Origin: a virus
IMG/VR virus record: IMGVR_UViG_3300021170_000065
Span: 1 to 25,649 of that record
Direction: 5' to 3' (one strand)
Length of the DNA stretch: 25,649 bases
Part shown: in pieces, positions 16,791-24,434 of the stretch
Position numbering within the stretch: the first letter of the stretch is position 1
How the letters are laid out: the number at the start of each line of letters is the position of its first letter
The notes under the pieces: generated by a model
The model's database searches: none
Seen by the model: only the letters and a program-made list of their open reading frames with translations
Told to the model about the DNA's origin: nothing
Position numbers and translations under genes: made by a program

Positions 16791-19700
16791 GATCGACAAG
16801 GGCGGTGGAATGTTGCCCGCCTGGGATAGTAGATTTCTCCCGGAAGATCAGGCTTCTTTTTGCCAAAATACATATCTTTACTCCGGGGCCATTATAGGGT
16901 GGAGAAAACCAAAGTTACTGCGTGCCCTCACTAACTCGGCTGCTAAGTCTGCTTACCGTATCCCCACAATAACTCAGGGTATAGCCCAGGATATTCTTAC
17001 TTTTCTGGGTAATCCACTTGCCAATGATACGGTGACAGTGGGTGAAATAACCTATAAATTTGTGAATACACCTACAAACCCATACGATGTGTTACTGGGC
17101 GGTACTGCTACTAAGTCTGCCCAAGCCCTATTCCAAGCTATAAATACAGGTTCTTCTGACATAGCAGTTGTAGGGAATAATACTCCTGCAAATCCTGCTT
17201 CGACTAGTGCTAACCCATTTGTCGGCTTCCCATTTGCGCTCCAGGGCACCACAAATACGCCCGGGGCTAACACTATTGTCCTTATTCCGGTTACCCCATA
17301 CGCGACTATGAATGTTAGCGCTATCAACTGTGTGCCGCAGGCCACGGTTGGCGGTGCCAAGTTCAAGGGGGTGATCTATGACAACGTCAACACGATCAAC
17401 ACGGCCGGCACGGCATATGTCAACATCCCGTCCTCGCTTCTGGGTACGGGTAGTGAAGTGGTTGGATGCACTGCTGGAACGACTGTTTCCAGCGTTCTAG
17501 CTATACCGCTTACACTCCAGGCTGGCCGGACATACTGGCTTGGCTTCATCATGGATACCGCGATCCCGCTTCAGTTATCAAGCAATGGTACGATCGCTGT
17601 TTCCAATTCGAACAAGTACACCAACGGTCCCCCGAACCCCTTCCAAACAACCTCTATTAGTGGGGTGACAACCGGAGGTACGACCGTTGGCTCTTTGCAA
17701 ACGAGATATAATCTCGGTCAGCCGAATTGGCAGATATGGGGTACGTCTTCGACGTTGAACTCTAATGATCCATTCAACAATATTACCGGGACGGTAATTA
17801 CGCTGCAAGCCCCGGCCTACGGCACGGCGTTTAATAAGACGCCGGTTGCCGAAAGCACCGGAGGTGCACGGTTGTCTTGGGCCGGGGCGACATTTACTGG
17901 TGGTGCAAACCAGACTTCTGACACCACGTTCACAGGAGCATCGACATGGTTAGAATTCCTGGACCAGGACACGGATGTATTGAGAACACCGGTGGTGGAC
18001 GACACGTTTCAGAGGTACTACTTTGCGAGCCCGTCTGTGCCCCCGCAGTACAACACTTACGACCGTATATCACGGTCCCTCCCCGCTTTTTACCTTGGAG
18101 TGCCAGCGCCGCCAATTGCGCCAGCTTTGTCTATTATCGGTGGTGGGACACCGACACAGATCGGGTTCCCAGGATCATCTAATTCTAATACCCAGAATGT
18201 TCCTCCTGGTAACCCGACTGTTATTCTCTACCCAGTTTCCACTACTGTACAAGTAGCACTTAATGACATTAGCTTTATGGTTGCTCAGTTACCGGCTGGA
18301 GTAGGATTTTCATTATTTGGTATTCTTTGTGCATCTAATTCTTCTGGTAATCCAGGAGATGTTATTTCTTTTGGTACTCCGCAACTTCCTACGGGGCCGC
18401 TTAGTTCTCCCCTTACAGTTGTATCTGCATTTACTGTGCCTCCCACTTTGTTACCGAATACCCAGTATTGGATTGGAGTGGTTTGCGTAGGACAGCCATC
18501 TGGGGTTTCCCCCGTAGGACTTCAATTTCAGTTATCTGACACCGGGACCCAAGGTTTTTCCGGAACCTTTACTGTGTCTGGCGGATCGGTAGTTTATCCG
18601 ACTGATCCGGCAACAGGAGCACCACAAGCGCCTGCTATGACAGCAAATTATCCTGATTTGCAGTTGTGGGCAGACGTGGCTCCAGGGAGCCAAGCATTAC
18701 AGGAGACAAGAGCGTATGTGTACACGTGGGTCACCGCGTACAATGAAGAAGGTCCGCCGAGCCCTCCAGCAATCCTCACGTCCTTTGTCAACTCGACGTG
18801 GGTTGTTGGGTTACAGCCGCCCCTCGCACAAGATATGGGCACCTTACGTAATATCGTCAAAGCCAATATTTACCGCACCATGGCTTCGGTCCAGGGCGGA
18901 ACGGTATTCTTCTTTGTGGGGTCAGTCGCTGCAACAGCTACGACATTTATCGATGCGGTTACAGACGATGTGGTTGCAGGTAATCTCATCCTACCCTCGA
19001 CAAACTGGTTCGGTCCACCGGCTACTCTCCAGGGCTTTGTCTCGATGCCTAACGGGATGATGGCCGGATTTGTAGGAAATGAGGTGTGGTTCTGCGAACC
19101 TTATCGGCCTCATGCATGGCCATCACAGTATGTTGTTACCACGGACTACCCTATCGTGGGGTTAGGTGTAACCGGTATAACGCTTGTAGCAGCCACGGTA
19201 AAGAACCCTCAGACATTTACGGGTGTAAACCCTACCACCATTACGCAGGCGCGTATTCCTCTGCCAGAGCCGTGTATCTCGCGAGGTAGCGTGCTCTCTA
19301 CTGACAACGGGGTTTATTACGCTAGTGCCAACGGACTTATAAAGGTGGGAGGCGCTGGTACTGTAGGGAATATAACTCAAAGTTGGTTTACCAGGGAGCA
19401 GTGGGATAAGTTCACCCCACAGAAGTTTATCCGTGCCGTCAAGAATGTGAGCACGTATTTCGCGTTTGCTTCTACGGGAGTGACAAATGGGCAAGTGGAT
19501 AACTCAGTTGCTCAACAAGGTTTCACACTTGAACTTAGTGAAGCTGATCGAAATAGCTTCACTCTTTGGCCTCAAGTTGGTGGCCATAGGATTGGTTTTA
19601 GTCCTCTCACTAGCCCAATTTCTCTTAACATTGATAATGTTCTTTCTGATCCTTGGAGTGGCGTTGCATTCTTGGTTGCAGGAGGTGGCATCTATTACTA

Positions 19701-20097
19701 CGACTTCACCGACCAATCGCCCGCAATTACACCGTTCCTTTGGCGATCCAAGAAATTTCAAGGACCGCACAAAGAAAACTTCGCAGCGTTCAGGCTTTGG
19801 TTCGACATTCCTCCTGGAGGCCCACAATCGCCTCCATCTCAACGCACTACTGTCCCATTTAAAGAGCATCCTGCGACGGTTGCACAAATGAGTTATGTGC
19901 CCGGTATGTTTGGGGTGGTACGGGTTATAGCTGATGGTTTGTATATTACAGAACGCGAAATTCGCACTTCTGAGGAATTAATGCGTGTTGCTGCTGCACA
20001 GAAATATTCGACGTGGCAACTTGAAATCGAAGGCGTCGTGTCGGTTACAAATATGAAAATGGCGACCACGGTAAAAGAGCTAGGGCTCATGAAGTGA
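16777..20097 (+). CDS. tail nozzle protein (T7 gp12-like), with inserted beta modules
   Basis: 1106 aa if GTG 16777 is the start; GGAG at 16766-16769 sits seven bases upstream, better than the ATG at 16762. The opening GGGMLPAWDSRFLP...ASFCQNTYLYSGAIIGWRKPKLL is the entry typical of gp12-like tail tubular B proteins, and the C-terminal half (YTWVTAYNEEGPPSPP, MMAGFVGNEVWFCEPYRPHAWP, VLSTDNGVYYASANGLIKV) carries the repeated blade strands of the nozzle propeller. At about 1106 residues it is much longer than T7 gp12 (about 790). The extra length includes residues about 178-328 and 478-633, two beta-rich modules with opposite base composition. It should form the hexameric tail tip through which DNA and ejection proteins pass. 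Confidence 0.65.
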   Translation: MGGIRIDKGGGMLPAWDSRFLPEDQASFCQNTYLYSGAIIGWRKPKLLRALTNSAAKSAYRIPTITQGIAQDILTFLGNPLANDTVTVGEITYKFVNTPTNPYDVLLGGTATKSAQALFQAINTGSSDIAVVGNNTPANPASTSANPFVGFPFALQGTTNTPGANTIVLIPVTPYATMNVSAINCVPQATVGGAKFKGVIYDNVNTINTAGTAYVNIPSSLLGTGSEVVGCTAGTTVSSVLAIPLTLQAGRTYWLGFIMDTAIPLQLSSNGTIAVSNSNKYTNGPPNPFQTTSISGVTTGGTTVGSLQTRYNLGQPNWQIWGTSSTLNSNDPFNNITGTVITLQAPAYGTAFNKTPVAESTGGARLSWAGATFTGGANQTSDTTFTGASTWLEFLDQDTDVLRTPVVDDTFQRYYFASPSVPPQYNTYDRISRSLPAFYLGVPAPPIAPALSIIGGGTPTQIGFPGSSNSNTQNVPPGNPTVILYPVSTTVQVALNDISFMVAQLPAGVGFSLFGILCASNSSGNPGDVISFGTPQLPTGPLSSPLTVVSAFTVPPTLLPNTQYWIGVVCVGQPSGVSPVGLQFQLSDTGTQGFSGTFTVSGGSVVYPTDPATGAPQAPAMTANYPDLQLWADVAPGSQALQETRAYVYTWVTAYNEEGPPSPPAILTSFVNSTWVVGLQPPLAQDMGTLRNIVKANIYRTMASVQGGTVFFFVGSVAATATTFIDAVTDDVVAGNLILPSTNWFGPPATLQGFVSMPNGMMAGFVGNEVWFCEPYRPHAWPSQYVVTTDYPIVGLGVTGITLVAATVKNPQTFTGVNPTTITQARIPLPEPCISRGSVLSTDNGVYYASANGLIKVGGAGTVGNITQSWFTREQWDKFTPQKFIRAVKNVSTYFAFASTGVTNGQVDNSVAQQGFTLELSEADRNSFTLWPQVGGHRIGFSPLTSPISLNIDNVLSDPWSGVAFLVAGGGIYYYDFTDQSPAITPFLWRSKKFQGPHKENFAAFRLWFDIPPGGPQSPPSQRTTVPFKEHPATVAQMSYVPGMFGVVRVIADGLYITEREIRTSEELMRVAAAQKYSTWQLEIEGVVSVTNMKMATTVKELGLMK

Positions 20098-20104
20098 GGG
20101 ATTA

Positions 20105-20530
20105 ATGACGCAGCCTAGCATTTTTCTAACAGGTGACCAAGGACAGAGCACTGACCAACCTGCTGCGCCTCAATTGCCGGCTATCCCTGCATATGATGGG
20201 ACGCCTGAAGGTTTGGCATCGACTATGAGTGCGTTGGTTGAGACTACTCGTCGGCTTGCAGGGCAAATTCCTTTTCCTAATAATGAGAACCAAGGTGGAG
20301 GCCGTAACTCGTTTCAGTCACCTAAACAGCAGTTTAGTAATAAACCTAACCCCCAAGATAAGAAGCCTCAGCAAAAAGGACAGACGGGGCGGTTTACAGA
20401 ACAATCACGGACTAAATCAACAGTAACAGTTAAAGACAGTAATAGTGGGGCTACTTTGACATATCAGCAGATTACTGGCTTGGTTATGAAAGATAACGTC
20501 ACTGGCGAGACTTGGGAGTGGAAGTTGTGA
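20105..20530 (+). CDS. hypothetical phage structural protein
   Basis: 141 aa, with GAGGG at 20096-20100 before the ATG at 20105. The protein is hydrophilic and largely disordered (Gln/Pro/Lys-rich centre), ending in a short folded-looking piece LTYQQITGLVMKDNVTGETWEW. It follows the nozzle gene and precedes an ejection-type block. Function unknown; minor virion or assembly protein by position only. Confidence 0.6.
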   Translation: MTQPSIFLTGDQGQSTDQPAAPQLPAIPAYDGTPEGLASTMSALVETTRRLAGQIPFPNNENQGGGRNSFQSPKQQFSNKPNPQDKKPQQKGQTGRFTEQSRTKSTVTVKDSNSGATLTYQQITGLVMKDNVTGETWEWKL

Positions 20531-21003
20531 CGATAAGTATTACTCCCAGTACACTTGGACCTTTTAGTAAAATAACTGCAATACATTTTCCTGTTAGTGC
20601 TATACCTCCTGGATATCCGTCCACAGTTTATGTATGCTTGTTAGGTGGTGACGGATTAGGAATTAGTCCTTTTCAACCTCCAGGTGCGAAAAGATCATTC
20701 AATTGGCCTTATGGCTCTCCATGTTTAGATTTTGGTGAAAGCGGGCCTTCTCCTGACCCTATCATAACACCGCTAGTGGTAGGGCATGGAGATAGTCCTC
20801 CTGGATATGTAGGGCGAGATCACCCATTTAACCCGCCGTTTCCTATGGTTAAGGTCATGATATGGAAAGAGCCGGACCCTTCTGGACCTGGAACGGTAAC
20901 ATATGCCGGCGGGTTCTATTTAACTAAAAGTGTGGCTGATGCTATAGCAGCGAACCCGATCAATGCTGGATTAGTTAAAGTCCAGTCCTACGTCTGGAAA
21001 TAG
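20527..21003 (+). CDS. hypothetical virion protein
   Basis: 158 aa from a GTG start in the GTGA overlap at 20527, with GGAG at 20515-20518 eight bases upstream. It is a beta- and Pro-rich protein (HFPVSAIPPGYPSTVYVCLLGG, then VKVMIWKEPDPSGPG and GGFYLTKSVADAI). No known domain is recognised. It lies between a small gene and the ejection proteins. A structural role is likely; details are unknown. Confidence 0.6.
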   Translation: MTISITPSTLGPFSKITAIHFPVSAIPPGYPSTVYVCLLGGDGLGISPFQPPGAKRSFNWPYGSPCLDFGESGPSPDPIITPLVVGHGDSPPGYVGRDHPFNPPFPMVKVMIWKEPDPSGPGTVTYAGGFYLTKSVADAIAANPINAGLVKVQSYVWK

Positions 21004-21008
21004 AGAAA

Positions 21009-21065
21009 GTTTACCCTTTCAGTCTATTGCTCAATGGGACTGTGCTCCCGGCGCAAAAGGTAAAC
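21009..21065 (+). promoter_or_regulatory. RNA stem-loop covering the ribosome binding site of the 21068 gene
   Basis: GTTTACC at 21009-21015 pairs with GGTAAAC at 21059-21065, extended by TTT (21017-21019) with AAA (21055-21057) past one mismatch. Inside is GGGA (21036-21039) pairing with TCCC (21046-21049). The downstream arm holds the likely Shine-Dalgarno AAGG (21057-21060), seven bases before ATG 21068. A fold here would hide the ribosome binding site. This is the only longer gap in this part of the window. Confidence 0.4.
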
Positions 21066-21067
21066 CA

Positions 21068-22522
21068 ATGGCTTTCAATTTTTCAACGGTGTACGATCCA
21101 AATGTGGGGCGTGGGCCGGGGGTACCTCCTGGTAGCACTACATCCGGACTAACTGCGGTTTCCCAGTACGCTGAGCAGCTTATGCAGCAGCAGTACGCGT
21201 GGGGGCAGGCTCAATTCCAGCAAAATAGTCAGCTTACTGATCAGGTCGTTGGCAACTTGATGAGTTTATACGGCCAGTTGACAGGCGCTGGCAATCAGCT
21301 AATGTCTCAATATCAGTCGCTTTTTGCGCCTGAGTACCAGCAATTGGTGACCGATGCCAACAATTACTCCTCGCAAGCGCGTATTCAGCAAGCTATGGGC
21401 GCTGCTGAAAGCGGCGTTGCACAGCAATTTAATGGTGCGCGTAACGCTGCGCTGGCCGATCTTCAATCATTCGGTATTGACCCATCAAGCGGTCGATATG
21501 CGGCTTTGGATGCCGCGGAGAGGACCCAGGCCGCTGCGGCGCAGGCGGGTGCAGGGTTTCAAGCAGAACAGGCGACAGAAGCCACGGGGCGTGGTCTACG
21601 GAGTGAAGCGCTACAGTTGGGTTCCGTTATGCCTAGCCAAGCTACTGCGGCCTATAACGCTGCGGAGGGGGCTGCTACCGCCGGTGAGAATGCGAAACTG
21701 GCAAACGCCCAAGAAGGCGTGAATATGTTGGGTTCGCCCACACAACATGGGGCGGTTGCTCAACAGCTACATCAGGCGCAGTCGTATCCGCCTTTCCCTA
21801 ATCCAGGTGGTGGGGGAAGTAACAGTGGGAGCGGTGGGGGTAGTAGAACCTATTCCGCGGATAATACATGGCGCCCTGCATTTGGTGGTAGTCAAGGACT
21901 TAGTTCGCCCGATCAGCAAGACACTCAAGGTCCTAATGCAATGGACGTTGAACTACAAAGGGAAGGCTTTGCACAGCAGCAGCAAAATGCAAAAATGAGT
22001 GGTAGTAACGGCGGTATTATGCAGCTTGGTGATCAGCCTTCTGCGGATCAGTCTGGTGTATATGATGCTAGCCAATATGGCGGGTCTCCTGTTGATCCCA
22101 ATGCTGGTGAAACTTATCAACCAACGCCTGGGTTCGATCAAGGCGCGTTGCCACAAGATCAGTATTCCCAAGATATGGGTAATTTCGCTAACGATAGCAG
22201 CGGTAGTACGCTTCCAATGGATACGAGTTCCTCGGATACTAGTTCTCAACCTTCGTTTGACACCAGTGGAGATCAGCCATTTGTTGATACCTCAGGTGAT
22301 AGCGGTTATGCTGAAGGTGGCGCTATTCCAGTTTCTAAAAGTCCTAGTCGTGGACGCAAAGTGGATGATATCCGGGCTCGGGTTAATCAGACCAATGAAC
22401 CTGTGCGCCTCAATGCCGGTGAGCACGTAATGACGCGTGCAGCGGTGGCAAAACACGGACGTAAGTTCTTTGACGATATCAACCGGAAAGCCCGCGGGGG
22501 CGCCATCCCTATGAGTAGGTAA
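21068..22522 (+). CDS. probable internal virion/ejection protein 1
   Basis: 484 aa. The N-terminal about 220 residues are Ala/Gln-rich helices (QYAEQLMQQQYAWGQAQFQQ, then SSQARIQQAMGAAESG, AALDAAERTQAAAAQAG), like phage internal virion proteins that build a channel. A long Gly/Ser/Asp-rich disordered part follows. The C-terminus YAEGGAIPVSKSPSRGRKVD...ARVNQTNEPVRLNAGEHVMTRAAVAKHG matches a recurrent phage motif (EGG-x-I-P...SPS...RLNAGE-[HF]-V) seen at the ends of such proteins. No enzymatic site is found. It likely leaves the capsid with the DNA. The stem-loop at 21009 may regulate it. Confidence 0.6.
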   Translation: MAFNFSTVYDPNVGRGPGVPPGSTTSGLTAVSQYAEQLMQQQYAWGQAQFQQNSQLTDQVVGNLMSLYGQLTGAGNQLMSQYQSLFAPEYQQLVTDANNYSSQARIQQAMGAAESGVAQQFNGARNAALADLQSFGIDPSSGRYAALDAAERTQAAAAQAGAGFQAEQATEATGRGLRSEALQLGSVMPSQATAAYNAAEGAATAGENAKLANAQEGVNMLGSPTQHGAVAQQLHQAQSYPPFPNPGGGGSNSGSGGGSRTYSADNTWRPAFGGSQGLSSPDQQDTQGPNAMDVELQREGFAQQQQNAKMSGSNGGIMQLGDQPSADQSGVYDASQYGGSPVDPNAGETYQPTPGFDQGALPQDQYSQDMGNFANDSSGSTLPMDTSSSDTSSQPSFDTSGDQPFVDTSGDSGYAEGGAIPVSKSPSRGRKVDDIRARVNQTNEPVRLNAGEHVMTRAAVAKHGRKFFDDINRKARGGAIPMSR

Positions 22523-22526
22523 TCCG

Positions 22527-24434
22527 ATGAAACTCAATGATGACAGCCAGTCCGAAAATGTTGTCCATAAAGAGGATGCAATTTCCGACCCAACGGATTT
22601 GTCCCAATATGTTAAGCCGCTGTTTCAAAGCGGGGGCGCCCTTAGTCTTGGCGATGCGGCGGTAAATCTGGGTAATAGGTTCAAGAATATGATGGGATAT
22701 AATCCACCCCCTCCACCGGATAGCGGTGATTTGGCAGACCAAGCAGGATACAACAATATTGGTCGTGGGTTTGAAGACGGTGGCGAGGTTGATAGTGGTC
22801 AACCGGCGCTTCCCGGCGTGGGTTCAAATCAGAGCACTGACGAGACGCCTAGTTCCATGATGGATAGTGGCGGTGGTCAGACTGGTACAAGTGGGCCACA
22901 ACAAGGTCCATTTACGCCTAATGAACAAGCCCTGAATACTCGCGAGGATGCACTTAATAAGTCTGGTCTTGGCGGGGCATTTAAGACAGCGCAGCAAGGG
23001 AAGATTGCTTCTGCACGCCAAGAAAATGCTCAAGGGGATACTAGCGGGCAAGGACCTACCGAAGAGGAACAAGCCCGGCAAAGTCCATTTTCTCCAAAAG
23101 GTATTACCGAAGGTATTGGTAAGGCGGTAGGTGCCGCTAGCAATGTCCTTCCTGGGGGGTATGGAAATGTAGCAAGGAAACTTTCGCACGAGATTATTGA
23201 TTATGCCCAACAGGTTAGCGGTGGTGATCCTGAACAGCTTTTCAACAGCCATATGATGGACCAGAATACTGCGGGAGCGATTGTAAACAAAATAAACCCT
23301 GACGGGTCACACCCTAGCGAAAGCGAAGCTGGGTTACAGTACGCTCATGATAAAGGTGGCCCTGATGCGGCACTTGGTTTTATGCAGAACCGGGTGGCGA
23401 ACTATAATTCTATTCGTGCTTGGGGTGCCGCTGCGTTTGACGGTAATAACCTTCAGGCGTCTATTGATGCTGGTAATCGCGCATTCAAGGCGCTACCTCT
23501 TAGTGAGAATATCCATTTTTCTCCAGGGCAAGAAGGCACTGTTACCGCCACGGTAGTTCATCCAGATGGTAGTGATCCTGTTCGTTGGAACCTGACTGGC
23601 TCACAATATCGGGAATTGCTTAGAGGTAATAGCGGTTTTCCTTACGATCTTGTCCGTGATCCCAATGCTGTTTTGGCTAAACTAGCCAGTGAAAACCACG
23701 ATCAGTGGGCTGATCCTAGTTCGCAAGGCGTTAAAGACGATGGGGTCCACGGTGTAGTTCCAGACAACCTGAAAGCCCTTGGGATAAACCAAGCCATGTT
23801 CAATTTATCTTGGCAAATGTATCCTTGGTCTTCACAGCAAGGACAACGTATGCAGTTCCTTGCTGGGCAAGTACAGACAAAAGCAAAATATGCGCAAGAA
23901 TTAGCAGTTGCCCAACAGCAAGGTATGAACCGTGCCCAATACGCTGGAATTATTGGTGGGTCTCGTGAACGGGTGGCAGAGACTGGTGCACAGAGCCGTG
24001 AAAAAGTAGCAGAGACTGGCGCGAAAAGCCGGGAAGACGTGGAGGCTACTAGATCACAAGGCCAGAAAGATATTGCGAATACTCGTGCACAATCATATGA
24101 TCAGCGCACATTACAGGTAGCGAAAACCGCTAACGATAAAATGCTTCAGCAAGCGGGCACGGCTGCTGATCAAATCAAGGCTCGCCAGAAGGATACTGTC
24201 CTTAATGGCCTCCTAAAAGGGACAATGACCCCAGATGACGCAGATACCTTCCTTAAGCGAAATGGATCAAGTCTCAAAGAGTTACTTGCCCCCCAACAGG
24301 GCGCAACGCAGGCGCCGCAAGTCCGCGCTGGTGCAGGCTCTCAAGCAGCAGGGACTTCACCCGGTGGTCAATGGGTACGCAACAAAGCTACGGGCTCGGT
24401 TGAATGGAGGCCCGCCCAAGGGGGTGGTCAGTAA
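22527..24434 (+). CDS. probable internal virion/ejection protein 2
   Basis: 635 aa. A disordered, acidic first third (Gly/Gln/Pro-rich; GFEDGGEV at residues 81-88) precedes a folded middle (about 200-420) with SHEIIDYAQQVSGGDPEQLFNS and VRWNLTGSQYRELLRG. The last third is helical, including five successive 11-residue units starting SRERVAETGAQ at residue 479. No lysozyme or other catalytic motif is recognised, though the middle domain could be an unassigned enzyme. The start follows the previous stop by four bases; the end shares one base with the next start. Co-ejection with DNA is inferred from size, composition and position. Confidence 0.55.
   Translation: MKLNDDSQSENVVHKEDAISDPTDLSQYVKPLFQSGGALSLGDAAVNLGNRFKNMMGYNPPPPPDSGDLADQAGYNNIGRGFEDGGEVDSGQPALPGVGSNQSTDETPSSMMDSGGGQTGTSGPQQGPFTPNEQALNTREDALNKSGLGGAFKTAQQGKIASARQENAQGDTSGQGPTEEEQARQSPFSPKGITEGIGKAVGAASNVLPGGYGNVARKLSHEIIDYAQQVSGGDPEQLFNSHMMDQNTAGAIVNKINPDGSHPSESEAGLQYAHDKGGPDAALGFMQNRVANYNSIRAWGAAAFDGNNLQASIDAGNRAFKALPLSENIHFSPGQEGTVTATVVHPDGSDPVRWNLTGSQYRELLRGNSGFPYDLVRDPNAVLAKLASENHDQWADPSSQGVKDDGVHGVVPDNLKALGINQAMFNLSWQMYPWSSQQGQRMQFLAGQVQTKAKYAQELAVAQQQGMNRAQYAGIIGGSRERVAETGAQSREKVAETGAKSREDVEATRSQGQKDIANTRAQSYDQRTLQVAKTANDKMLQQAGTAADQIKARQKDTVLNGLLKGTMTPDDADTFLKRNGSSLKELLAPQQGATQAPQVRAGAGSQAAGTSPGGQWVRNKATGSVEWRPAQGGGQ
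23961..24125 (+). repeat. five 11-residue (33-bp) coiled-coil repeats
   Basis: Residues 479-533 of the ejection protein fall into five units of 11: SRERVAETGAQ, SREKVAETGAK, SREDVEATRSQ, GQKDIANTRAQ, SYDQRTLQVAK. The first two are nearly identical and the later ones decay. Eleven-residue periodicity is typical of right-handed (hendecad) coiled coils, which suits a long helical bundle or membrane channel. Confidence 0.8.
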
